NCBI GenBank assembly: GCA_965199745.1 | Contig: CBDATB010000006.1 | Coordinates: 1-53,138, forward strand | Length of the DNA stretch: 53,138 nucleotides | DNA from: CBDATB01 sp965199745 | Lineage (GTDB): Bacteria; Bacteroidota; Bacteroidia; Cytophagales; Flammeovirgaceae | Direction of reading: 5' to 3' | Part shown: piece after piece, positions 1 to 8,508 of the stretch | Layout: every line of letters starts with the position of its first letter | Position numbering within the stretch: position 1 is the stretch's first letter | Position numbers and translations under genes: made by a program | Notes under the pieces: generated by a model | Seen by the model: the letters and a program-made list of their open reading frames with translations, nothing else | Database searches by the model: none | What the model was told of the DNA's origin: nothing

Positions 1-626
1 ATCTATGCCGTTGACAGACCCTGCATTCAAAGCAGGATCACCGGTCACTGTGAAAGTTACGCCATTTCCCGATTGGTCAGTTACGCCTGTAACGGGTGCA
101 GTACCTGTGATGCCCGCATTGGCATCAAACCACAACTCTAAATTACTGTTGCCATCGGTAGAGCCAATGCCGCCGGGGCCTGTGCCGCCTGTCACGGTCA
201 AAGCGAAGGTGTCGCTCACAGATGCTGAGCCATCATTGGCAATAACTACGAGGTCGAAAGTACCGACATTTTCGCTGAAAGGAATACCCGAAAAAGAGGG
301 TACGGCAGCATTAAAATTGAGCCAAGAGGGCAAAGCACTACCATCGGCTAAGTTGGCAGTGTAGGTGGGTGCGTCTCCGTCGGGGTCAGTAAAATTGGTA
401 CGTAAATTCAGTGAAAGAGCTGCGCTTCCAGAGCTAATAGATACGTCGGCAATGGGCGTAGCCAGCCGAGGGGGGTCGGCTAGAGCGGTGAGGCTAAGGC
501 TTGAGAAGAGTAATAAACAGGACAAAAAAAAATAGCGTGCTTTGCTAGGAAGACACGCGGGGGGGGGGGGGGGGGGGGTACAGTCGCAAAATACTTTCTC
601 AGGCGATTGATAAACAGCAGTGTCAT
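1..626 (-). CDS. Secreted Ig/cadherin-like surface protein, N-terminal part, out of frame at a poly-C run (runs off window)
   Basis: A long open minus-strand frame runs from about 558 to the left edge. It encodes a hydrophobic signal-peptide stretch (YFFLSCLLLFSSLSLTALA), then an Ig/dystroglycan-cadherin-like domain (FTDPDGDAPTY, SWLNFN, FSGIPFSENVGTFDLVVIANDG), then the start of a lectin-like region (LELWFDANAG...DQSGNG) typical of large secreted Bacteroidota proteins. There is no ATG inside this frame. The only sensible start is ATG at 626-624, whose 16 codons lead straight into 20 coding-strand C residues (578-559). With 20 C the frame closes at TAG 482-480; with 18 or 21 C it enters the long frame through a run of prolines. 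The gene therefore looks like an OFF state of a phase-variable gene, or has a miscounted homopolymer. The region is GC-richer than its neighbours. Exact function is unknown; the C-terminus lies outside the window. Confidence 0.6.
559..578. repeat. Homopolymer tract of 20 G (20 C on the coding strand)
   Basis: Twenty uninterrupted G residues lie between agacacgc and tacagtcg. On the minus strand they follow codon 16 of the candidate start of the surface-protein gene, so each one-base change in length changes the reading frame. Tracts of this length are classic slipped-strand mispairing sites. They are also error-prone to sequence, so the exact count is uncertain. Confidence 0.85.
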
Positions 627-839
627 AGGTATTTTTATTTAGAGTAAATATTAATTTTTTGTTTGCTTATGCGGAATATGATATAAAAAGTTTCTTGCCG
701 CGTTTCGGCGATACAAAAAACATAATTGGGAAATATCGGCTAAATTTAGAGCAAAGATGAACAAATAATTGCAATTATACCGATAAAATACAGATTTGCA
801 TTGCTGAAAAATATATATTTTTTGCGTTTTAATTCAATA

Positions 840-1485
840 TTATTTTTTTTTTAGCTTATGCTTAAAAGCTTTTCTGAATTTGTCTAATTTGGGTTTGATG
901 ACAAATGTGCAATAAGGTTGAAAAGCATTATTGCTGTAATAATTTTGGTGATAACTTTCTGCTTCGTAATAATTTGACAGGGGTACAATTTTGTGTAACG
1001 ATGGCATTTTCCCAGGCACCGGCAGCTTGGAGTTTGGCTTTATATTTTTCTGCCAAGAGTTTTTGTTCGTTGTTGTGGTAAAATACTGCCGAACGATACT
1101 GAGTACCTACATCATTGCCTTGTCGGTTTAAGGTGGTGGGGTCGTGTGTTTGCCAGAACACTTCGAGCAGTTCGTCATAAGTAATGATATTGGGTTTGTA
1201 AGTAATTTGACATACTTCTGCGTAGCGGGTGTTGCCCGAGCATATTTGTTCATAAGAGGGGTTTTGCAGTTGTCCTCCGGCGTATCCGGCAACTACTTTT
1301 TGTACTCCTTCCAGCTCTTGAAAAACTGCTTCTACGCACCAGAAGCACCCTGCACCAAATGTTGCTATTTCCATACTTGGTTGTTTTTGATAAGGTATTT
1401 TTTTTGTTTTTTCCTGTTTTTGCCCACAAGCGGCAGGGCACGAAAGTGCAATGACTAGGTATATAACGGAGGGATAGTTTGTCAT
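840..1485 (-). pseudogene. msrA: Peptide-methionine (S)-S-oxide reductase MsrA, lipoprotein, frameshifted near its C-terminus
   Basis: MsrA reduces methionine-S-sulfoxide in oxidised proteins. The catalytic motif GCFWCVE is present with Cys at about residue 47, followed by family motifs such as GYAGG and DVGTQYRSAVFY. The N-terminus is hydrophobic and ends in a lipobox-like PAAC (Cys20), so an exported lipoprotein form is likely. The original frame stops at 928 after an unrelated tail (NCTPVKLLRSRKLS). Reading one frame over from the coding-strand AAAA at 992-989 gives the proper family ending: IVPLSNYYEAESYHQNYY, then NNAFQPYC and a lysine-rich tail, stopping at 840. One extra A therefore explains the break. 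It is either a sequencing error or a recent inactivating indel. The start lies 17 bases after the hemW stop, so the two form an operon. Confidence 0.85.
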
Positions 1486-1502
1486 GTTTGTATTATTTTG
1501 TA

Positions 1503-2645
1503 TTAATTGCTAAGATGTGAGAAAACAAACAGATCTGCTGCGATTTTGTCGGCAATTAATTTACCGGATCGTGTCAGATATAGCACATCATCTACCACAC
1601 GCAAACAAGCTTTTTTGCTATATAGTTTAATGGTTTCTTGTTGTTTTTGCAATAAGTCATAGTGATATTGGCTGCGGAGGAGTTCATTGCGGCATCCCCA
1701 GATGGTTCTTAAAGATGTCATAATATACTCGTTGATATGATTTTGCGGGCTCAGCACTTCTCGCTCGGCCGGTATCGTACCTGAGTGAATCGCCTGTAAA
1801 TAGCGTTGATTGTTGGAGATATTATATTGCCTAGTTTTTGTATTGTAGCTATGGGCTGAGGGTCCTACGCCCAAGTAAGGCACTTGTTGCCAGTAAGCGG
1901 TATTATGGCGTGCGTAGGCGGCGGAGCGGGCGAAATTAGAGATTTCATAATGTTGGTAATTGGCATTTTCTAATTGCTGCATACCTATTTGCATTTGTTG
2001 GGCGCAGAATTGTTCATCGGCTGGTGTTAGCTTACCATTTTTGAGTTTTTTCCCAAAAACGGTTTTTTCTTCTATGGTGAGGCAATAGGCGGCAATATGT
2101 GGTATGTGCAAGGCTAAGGCCTTATGCAAATCATTTTCCCATAGGGCATGACTTTGGGCAGGGATTCCATACATCAAATCGATGCTTAAATTATTAATGC
2201 CAATATCTTGGGCTTTTTTCACGCAAAGCTCTGCCTGCCGTTCAGTATGCGTACGGTGCAGGTATTTCAGATGTGCCGGGTGAAAAGATTGAATACCGAT
2301 GCTTAAACGATTAATACCTAGGCTTTTCAAAGAGCGTAATTGTTTGGTAGTTAAATCATCGGGATTAGCTTCGAGGGTCAGTTCAATTATTTTTTCAGAC
2401 ACTTGAAAGTAGCGAAAAAGTGTTTCCATGATTTGTGCTATTTCACCATCACTCAAAAGGCTGGGCGTTCCGCCGCCAAAATAAATGGTTTCAACGGGTT
2501 CGTCGAGATAATGCTGCTGCAGAGCTATTTCTCGGCAGATGGCCGAAACGATCTGTGTTCTCATAGCCATAGAAGTGCTAAAATGAAAATCGCAATAATG
2601 ACAAGCCTGCCGACAGAAAGGAATATGTATGTAAATACCAGCCAT
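1503..2645 (-). CDS. hemW: Radical SAM heme chaperone HemW
   Basis: HemW-type proteins resemble oxygen-independent coproporphyrinogen oxidase but act as heme-trafficking chaperones. The radical-SAM cluster motif is at the N-terminus (CRQACHYCDF, Cys 11, 15 and 18), followed by YFGGGTPS and the SAM-binding LTLEANPDD. The HNTAYW motif (HNxxYW), associated with heme binding in HemW, is present in the middle. The length of 380 residues is normal for the family. The gene follows the potassium transporter by about 30 bases and precedes msrA by 17, so it sits in a minus-strand operon. True HemN enzymes are longer and carry a different cysteine motif, so HemW is the better name. Confidence 0.92.
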   Translation of the reverse strand: MAGIYIHIPFCRQACHYCDFHFSTSMAMRTQIVSAICREIALQQHYLDEPVETIYFGGGTPSLLSDGEIAQIMETLFRYFQVSEKIIELTLEANPDDLTTKQLRSLKSLGINRLSIGIQSFHPAHLKYLHRTHTERQAELCVKKAQDIGINNLSIDLMYGIPAQSHALWENDLHKALALHIPHIAAYCLTIEEKTVFGKKLKNGKLTPADEQFCAQQMQIGMQQLENANYQHYEISNFARSAAYARHNTAYWQQVPYLGVGPSAHSYNTKTRQYNISNNQRYLQAIHSGTIPAEREVLSPQNHINEYIMTSLRTIWGCRNELLRSQYHYDLLQKQQETIKLYSKKACLRVVDDVLYLTRSGKLIADKIAADLFVFSHLSN

Positions 2646-2675
2646 CTTATTTTGATTGCAAATAACTACTATTTT

Positions 2676-4550
2676 CTACCCGACCATAACATGCCCTTCG
2701 GGGTAGCGGTAAGAGTTGGTTACTACTTTGCTACTTAGTGCTAGGGCTAGTGTTAGTGTCCCTACTCTTCCGATATACATAGAAATAATGATAATCACCT
2801 TGCCCATAGAAGATAAGCCTGCCGTAATGCCCATGCTCAATCCGGCAGTGGCAAAAGCAGATATTTGTTCGAATACAATTTCGAGTATAGGAAAAACGCC
2901 ATCTACATAAATATTTTCGTTATTTGCTTCAGTAATGGTCAACAAAAAAGTAGCTACCAAATTGTAGGTAGTGGCAAACATAAAAATAGAGTAGGCCTTG
3001 TGTATCAAATCACTGGGAATGGTACGGTTGACAATTTCTATGCGTTCTTGGTTTTTGATGTTGGCAATGGCAGATAAAAGTAAGAGGTAAAAGGTAGAGC
3101 CTTTTATGCCTCCTCCCGTCGAGCCGGGTGAAGCACCGATAAACATGAGGAAAATACAGACAATAATTGTCGGTACTTTCAGCATGCTAAAATCCATGGT
3201 ATTGAATCCGGCAGTACGGGTGGTAACAGATTGAAAAAAAGAGGTAATTACCGCCTCGACAATGGTTCTGTCAGTAAGCTGCTCAAACTCTAGCACCATA
3301 AAAGCTATAGTACCCAAAAGCAGTAAAATCCCTGTGGCGTAAATGGCAATATAGGTGGATATTTTCCAGCGTTTCCAGGGTTGATTAATTTTATTTTTTA
3401 AATTAGACCAGCTAAATACTTCTTCAATAGTAGTAAAGCCAATACTTCCCATGACAATGAGGGCTGAAATAGTGAAATGCAGCCCATACATAGACTGAAT
3501 ATTAATATCGCCATCGCTAGAAAACAAGGGACTATCCGAGCTCAATTCATTGGTATATAGGCCTGCCGAAAACAGGCTAAAACCGGCATTACAAAAAGCT
3601 GAAACAGAATGAAAAAGTGAGAAGAATATTTTTTGGGAAAGATTGTTGAATTTGAGTTCTTCATTCCAAGAGAAAAAGATAATAACAAAGCCCAAAAACT
3701 CGATTAACAGCGTAATGATAATGACTTTTCTGAGTAAGCCTTTTGCCGATATCAAAGATTCACTACTGAGAAAATCTTGAATAATAGACTGTTGCTTAAT
3801 GCCTACGCCCTGCGACATAAATGAGGCAAAAAAGGTAGCAAAAGAGACAATTCCTATGCCGCCTACCTGTATCAAAAACATAATAACTACATGTCCTTTA
3901 AAGGTAAAATAGGTACCCGTGTCTACTACTGTTAGCCCAGTAACGCAAGAGGCACTGACGGCCGTAAATAAGGCGTTCAAAAAATCTATACTTCCCCTGC
4001 CCTCGGTCATGGCTGGCAGCATGAGCAAACCGGTGCCTATCAAAACAAGAAAAATAAAACTGAAAATAAAAGTGAGAGCGGGTGTAAAATTCAGCTCAGA
4101 TATTTTAGTGCTCAATTTAGTGAAGTCAATGCCGATGAGAACCATCAGATAAAAGCTGACAAAGTGTTGATAAACGAATAAAGGGTATTGAAACTGACCA
4201 AAAGCAAACAGACTGAGCATGAGTTTGAAATTGCCCAGGTAGTTGAGAGCCCCGTGAAAGAATATAAAAGAGTTTAAAAAAGCTTCAAACCATGTTTTTT
4301 TCAGAAACTCAATACTTTTATGAGAAAAAACAAAACTCAAGCCATACTTGATGAAAAAGACAAAAAGTAAAATATCAAAAGTTCTCAGTATTTGGGCATT
4401 TTGCTCCTCGTCAATATAGGAGCCATAACGAATAATTAACAAGGCAATACCAATCAAAAGATTAATTACCGATACAATACCTACGACAGCAAATACTTTG
4501 CTATGTACGCTGTAAAGGAAGTTATTAAATCTTTGTTCTAGGTTCAACAT
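2676..4550 (-). CDS. TrkH/KtrB-family potassium uptake membrane subunit
   Basis: This 624-residue integral membrane protein has the four pore loops of the Trk/Ktr/HKT superfamily, each with its selectivity-filter glycine: SASCVTGLTVVDTG, SVSAFCNAGFSLFS, TTRTAGFNTMDFS and ISAFATAGLSMGI. The N-terminal 150 residues add extra hydrophobic segments ahead of the core, as in many Bacteroidota homologues. It should mediate K+ (or Na+-coupled K+) uptake in the inner membrane. The cytoplasmic NAD-binding regulatory partner (TrkA/KtrA) is not adjacent in this window, so it must be encoded elsewhere if present. The next gene downstream, hemW, is only 30 bases away. Confidence 0.9.
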   Translation of the reverse strand: MLNLEQRFNNFLYSVHSKVFAVVGIVSVINLLIGIALLIIRYGSYIDEEQNAQILRTFDILLFVFFIKYGLSFVFSHKSIEFLKKTWFEAFLNSFIFFHGALNYLGNFKLMLSLFAFGQFQYPLFVYQHFVSFYLMVLIGIDFTKLSTKISELNFTPALTFIFSFIFLVLIGTGLLMLPAMTEGRGSIDFLNALFTAVSASCVTGLTVVDTGTYFTFKGHVVIMFLIQVGGIGIVSFATFFASFMSQGVGIKQQSIIQDFLSSESLISAKGLLRKVIIITLLIEFLGFVIIFFSWNEELKFNNLSQKIFFSLFHSVSAFCNAGFSLFSAGLYTNELSSDSPLFSSDGDINIQSMYGLHFTISALIVMGSIGFTTIEEVFSWSNLKNKINQPWKRWKISTYIAIYATGILLLLGTIAFMVLEFEQLTDRTIVEAVITSFFQSVTTRTAGFNTMDFSMLKVPTIIVCIFLMFIGASPGSTGGGIKGSTFYLLLLSAIANIKNQERIEIVNRTIPSDLIHKAYSIFMFATTYNLVATFLLTITEANNENIYVDGVFPILEIVFEQISAFATAGLSMGITAGLSSMGKVIIIISMYIGRVGTLTLALALSSKVVTNSYRYPEGHVMVG

Positions 4551-4879
4551 ACCGGGTTGGGTGGGTTTAACAACAGGCTTGTATATGGAAAAAAATAGGT
4601 GCTATTTTGAGGGTGTAAATTTATAAAATGTGTGGTAAAACACACAGGCTAAAGACGTGTAGGTTTTGCGTTGCGGAGTTTTTTTTGTCAAAAACTCAAT
4701 TTTTGCTATTTGCTATCTTTGTTTAGCTCAGCTTTCTTTCCCTGTTGAGAGAAAAGAATCGGTAGGGACTGACTAATACAGGGGCAGAGAATCAAATAAG
4801 CCTACTCTTCTGGTCTGGAGCATGTTTAGAGAGAGTTTTTTTCAGGATTGCGAACGATAAAAATTTGGCTACGATGAGC
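4551..4879. other. Intergenic region without a gene; TAnnTTTG box on the plus strand
   Basis: No convincing coding frame is present between two minus-strand genes. A plus-strand TATCTTTG at 4714-4721 matches the Bacteroidota -7 element, but no TTG sits at the proper distance upstream and no plus-strand gene follows. About 110 bases downstream there are short complementary segments (CCCTGT with ACAGGG; TCGGT with ACTGA) and a T-run (4838-4845). A small RNA is possible but unproven. Confidence 0.35.
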
Positions 4880-6496
4880 CTAAAATATAAGATAGATTAA
4901 CGAGCCGCAAAACACGAGAATCCAAATTGCCCATGTCATCCAATATTGGAAACGCTCGGTAATAGATTTGACCAGATAGCTAGCCGCGCGCATACTTCCT
5001 TCATACCCTCCTCCTGGAAAGCCCCAGGCAGAGCAGAAGTATAAATTTTTAACCGGAGATTTTAGCATACGACTTCGCTCTAATCCGCCCTGAGAAATGG
5101 TTTGTGCATAACCGTAGATACTTCCCGAAGGGTTGTTTGTAAAGCGTTTTACAGTAATAGGAGTAGCCATTTCACTTACTTCTATGTAGTTTTCTATATC
5201 GGGTATATATCTTTTGATGATTGAAATAATATACTTTTCAAGTGTTTTTTTTCTTTTTTTGTATTCTTGTCTATCAAGCCCGCTCCATCTGTGATAATTA
5301 TCAGGCATAAAAAAGTTTAATACGCCTTTATCAGGGTTCATTTCGGGGTCTATATTGCTGTGTATTGTAATCACCCCGTAAGCATTAGAGGGCATAAATT
5401 CATGCTCTTTTGTTTGCTCAACGAGTTGGTTATAGACTTGATTTTCGTGTATTTCACTATTATTTATAAAGATTTCATATTCTCTTGCCAATGATGCTTG
5501 TATTTCGGCTATGGGTTTTTTCAGTCCTAGATATAGCACAGAACACGACATGCTATTTTTCTTTTTTTTAAGTGTATCGAGTTTAGCTGTTATGTCAGCG
5601 TTTTCTGGAAGCATTTGATAGGTAAGCTCAGGGCTTGCATTTGATAAGACGTAGGGAGCAAAATAATTTTTTTTATCGGCGAGTTGTACACCTGTAACCT
5701 TATTTTTCACAACGTGTATTTTGCTTACATTGGCTTTAACGATCACTTTGCCGCCATTTTCTTCTACGACTTTTCTCATTTCATCACAAATTTTGTATCC
5801 TCCTCCATGTACATAATAACCTCCATGCACATAATAACCATAATTAGCCAAAGTATTGAACGACAAATTTGATTTCTCTGCAGGTAAGCCATAATATCCC
5901 CAAAGCTGATTTATTGTTGTATAGGCAATAGAATTTTTAATTTTATTTAATATTTTTTTGTATGAAAACATAGCACTAAACACAATAAAAGGGTATATTA
6001 AGGGGGCAAAAAATTCGCTGAGAACTCTGTAGAACATATTTTTAAAACGATTATCGTAGAGTTGAAGTTGCTTGCCGCCGAGTTTTATCCACCAAATCCA
6101 ATTATCAATACTTTTTCTCTCGTGCGGAAATTTTTCTACTAAGGTTTTCCTAATTGCTTCAATATCTCCGTTAGGCAAGGCCAGTTGCGTTTGCTTATCT
6201 ATAAAATGCGACACATATAAATTTTTGGGTTTAATAAATTTGAGCCTATGGTACACACCTGTATCAACTAACATTTGTTTTACAAAACCTTTGTGTACAC
6301 TCCCGATTTGATGAAGCGACACATCAAAATGATAACCTTTTCGTGTGAAGTATTGCGCACAACCTCCAATTAGGCTATGTCTTTCCAGTACTAAGACTTT
6401 CTTTTTCTTTTTGGCTAGTATGGCTGCGGCGGTTAAACCTCCTATGCCTGAGCCAATAATTATATGGTCGTATTTTTTTTCAGATACTGTATTCAT
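4880..6496 (-). CDS. Phytoene desaturase/CrtISO-like FAD-dependent oxidoreductase with C-terminal membrane anchor
   Basis: The N-terminus carries a dinucleotide-binding Rossmann motif (IIIGSGIGGLTAA, Gly 15/17/20) followed by a flavin-linker region (VLERHSLIGGCAQYF). The C-terminal FAD-binding segment (NLYFCSAWGFPGGGYEGSM) is typical of the phytoene dehydrogenase, carotenoid isomerase and retinol-saturase superfamily. The last 20 or so residues form a transmembrane helix (WAIWILVFCGSLIYLIF), suggesting membrane attachment. The substrate cannot be read from sequence; a carotenoid or other polyene lipid is possible. No other carotenoid gene is nearby. An internal 18-base tandem duplication makes the peptide GYYVHG appear twice near residues 220-232. 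The gene is divergent from the OstA-like gene. Confidence 0.75.
   Translation of the reverse strand: MNTVSEKKYDHIIIGSGIGGLTAAAILAKKKKKVLVLERHSLIGGCAQYFTRKGYHFDVSLHQIGSVHKGFVKQMLVDTGVYHRLKFIKPKNLYVSHFIDKQTQLALPNGDIEAIRKTLVEKFPHERKSIDNWIWWIKLGGKQLQLYDNRFKNMFYRVLSEFFAPLIYPFIVFSAMFSYKKILNKIKNSIAYTTINQLWGYYGLPAEKSNLSFNTLANYGYYVHGGYYVHGGGYKICDEMRKVVEENGGKVIVKANVSKIHVVKNKVTGVQLADKKNYFAPYVLSNASPELTYQMLPENADITAKLDTLKKKKNSMSCSVLYLGLKKPIAEIQASLAREYEIFINNSEIHENQVYNQLVEQTKEHEFMPSNAYGVITIHSNIDPEMNPDKGVLNFFMPDNYHRWSGLDRQEYKKRKKTLEKYIISIIKRYIPDIENYIEVSEMATPITVKRFTNNPSGSIYGYAQTISQGGLERSRMLKSPVKNLYFCSAWGFPGGGYEGSMRAASYLVKSITERFQYWMTWAIWILVFCGSLIYLIF
5802..5837. repeat. 18-bp direct tandem duplication inside the flavoenzyme gene
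   Basis: Two adjacent 18-base units (cctccatgtacataataa and cctccatgcacataataa) differ at one base. They keep the reading frame and add six residues (YYVHGG-type) to the protein. It looks like a recent slippage duplication. Confidence 0.8.
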
Positions 6497-6860
6497 CGCA
6501 CAATTTTTTTGTTGTAATTAATTGATTTCTAGTATAACTAAATTTAAAACTACATTTACGCCCAATGACTAGAAACGCAAATAAGAAAAATCAAGTTCTT
6601 TTTTTCCTGCCAGTAGGTATGTTTATATATAGGAAAAGGGACACTTTGCACCAAACAGGGACGGGCAACAAAAAAAGAAATAAAAATATGACGGGCGCAA
6701 ATACCGGCTTTCCCAATAGAGCTAGTGCTGAGAACAGGTGGCGAAAAGTATAGAACGCCGTTTATAAAGCGTATTTTTGCGTTCAAATTAAAAAAACACT
6801 TTTTGAGTCCAAATGATTTTTCCTTAATATGTTCTTTATTTGTATATAAACCCAATAGCC
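6497..6860. promoter_or_regulatory. Divergent intergenic region with candidate promoter of the OstA-like operon
   Basis: This region separates the minus-strand flavoenzyme gene from the plus-strand OstA-like gene. Overlapping open frames on both strands here show no recognisable domain. TATTTTTG at 6772-6779 fits TAnnTTTG and lies about 80 bases before the OstA-like ATG, but no good -33 TTG is visible. Nothing else was recognised. Confidence 0.35.
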
Positions 6861-8424
6861 ATGCACAAATTATTACTCAGCCAGTATGTATTATCAGCCG
6901 CGCTGCTGTTTTTTGTGCCAATTGCTCTTGCACAAAAAAATAAAGATGTAGATTTTAAGCTCAGGCAAGGCTCCATCAAAGGACAGAAAGTCAATGGTGT
7001 TCAGTACACGATTTTCAGGCGTACAGCTACTAAGCGTGTAGTATTTAGTACTGGAAAAGACCTACTCTTTTGCGATCACGCTATCAGAAACGAAAATACT
7101 GGTGGTGTGAGAGCTTACGGAAAAGTAGTAATTAAGCAAAATAAAGGCAGCAGAATAAAAGGTGATTCTTTGCTGTACTTCAAAAGAAAAAATTGGGTAG
7201 AAATTAGAGGAAATGTAAAAGTAGACGAAAAGGACACTCAACTGACTACCGACGTATTATACTACAATACCAAAACCAGAAATGCCTACTACACACAGGG
7301 GGGCAAAGTAGAAAAGAAAGATACTCAGCTTACTAGTCGGAGAGGCTATATCGATAATAAGGCGCGGCAAATATCTTTCAAGGAAGAGGTAGTAATGGAT
7401 AATTTAAAAAAAAAACAACACCTTACCTGCGACACACTTTTTTACTGCCTCGATACTGAAATAGCTACTTTTCCTTCTCATGCCTTTATACGCAGCGAAG
7501 AGGGTACGCTCAACACGCAAAGCGGTGAGTACAATACTCGTACGGGTATTTTCAATTTTACTGGCAACACCTCTACCGAAAATGAGGACTATATTTTAAG
7601 TGCTAAAAGCATAAGAAAGACCGAAAACAATCTCACTATTGCCCGCGATGAAGTCAAGCTATTTAATAAAAAAGATTCTATAACCATATACGGGCAAGAG
7701 ATGCAGCGTAGGGAGCAGTACAAATTACTCAAAAATACACGGCAGACCACTCATGGTCAAGCCCCTGACAGAAGATACGCTGTTTCTCATTGCCGATACA
7801 CTTATTTCTTCAGACGGTAAAGAAGAGCAAGCGAGTAATTTGTTGGCTTTCCACCAAGTAGCAATCCTTATGCATCAAATGCGGGGGGTGTGCGATTCTT
7901 TGGCTTATCATTTTGATGACTCCACCATTCACTTTTACGGAGACCCAGTGCTGTGGAACGAAAAAACACAAATCACTGCCGATACACTATACGCACAACT
8001 AAAAGACAAGCAAATAGATAGGTTGTTTCTGAAAAAAAACTGCTTCATGATTATCCAGGATACACTGGGTAATTATAACCAAATTAAAGGACGGGAAGTA
8101 GTAGCTATTTTTCAAAACTCCCATATCACACATGTTTATGTAGACGGCAACGCACAGAGTTTGTACTTTGCCATTAAGCAAGAGAAAGAACACAATGATA
8201 CATACCGAACAGTAGGCATGAATAAGTCAGACTGCGGCAATATGGTTATTTACTTCGATGAAAAAAACCAGCCCGAAATTATCCACTGTATCAATCAACC
8301 CGATTCAAAATTTATTCCCCCCCACGAACTCAGTGAGCCTGACAAAAGGTTACCGAAATTTAAAATCCGAGAGCAAGAGCGTCCACAAAAAGCAGATGCT
8401 TACGAACGCAAGCACGGGTACTAA
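6861..8424 (+). pseudogene. OstA-like (OstA/LptA-LptD N-domain) envelope protein, frameshifted at an A-run
   Basis: Start at ATG 6861 gives a clear signal peptide (MHKLLLSQYVLSAALLFF, cleavage near ALAQ). An earlier in-frame TTG at 6840 is not needed. The body is built of short repeated beta-strand units (GDSLLYFKRKNWVEIRGNVK, TQLTTDVLYYNTKT) typical of OstA-like proteins related to the LPS transport factors LptA and LptD. The first frame runs to 7820 but loses family character after 7730. A second frame from about 7736 to 8424 continues the same repeat type (DTLFLIADTLISSDG, DDSTIHFYGDPVLW, ITADTLYAQLKDKQ). Removing one A from AAAAA at 7731-7735 joins them into about 520 residues, the usual size. 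The break is either a sequencing error or a real mutation. The aminotransferase gene follows on the same strand. Confidence 0.75.
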
Positions 8425-8508
8425 AAAACAACTTAACCGAAGCTTTTACTAATTTTCCTTCAGGCAAATTTTGTAAGCTCAAGAATTAAAAACCAAGATA
8501 AAAATACT

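Noticed and set aside
5..364. Plus-strand 119-codon open frame at the left edge
   Set aside because: It is antisense to the Ig/cadherin-like frame, has low-complexity Pro/Val/Thr content and no recognisable domain.
6556..6943. Overlapping open frames on both strands in the gap before the OstA-like gene
   Set aside because: No signal, domain or promoter supports them, and they exclude each other; treated as intergenic.
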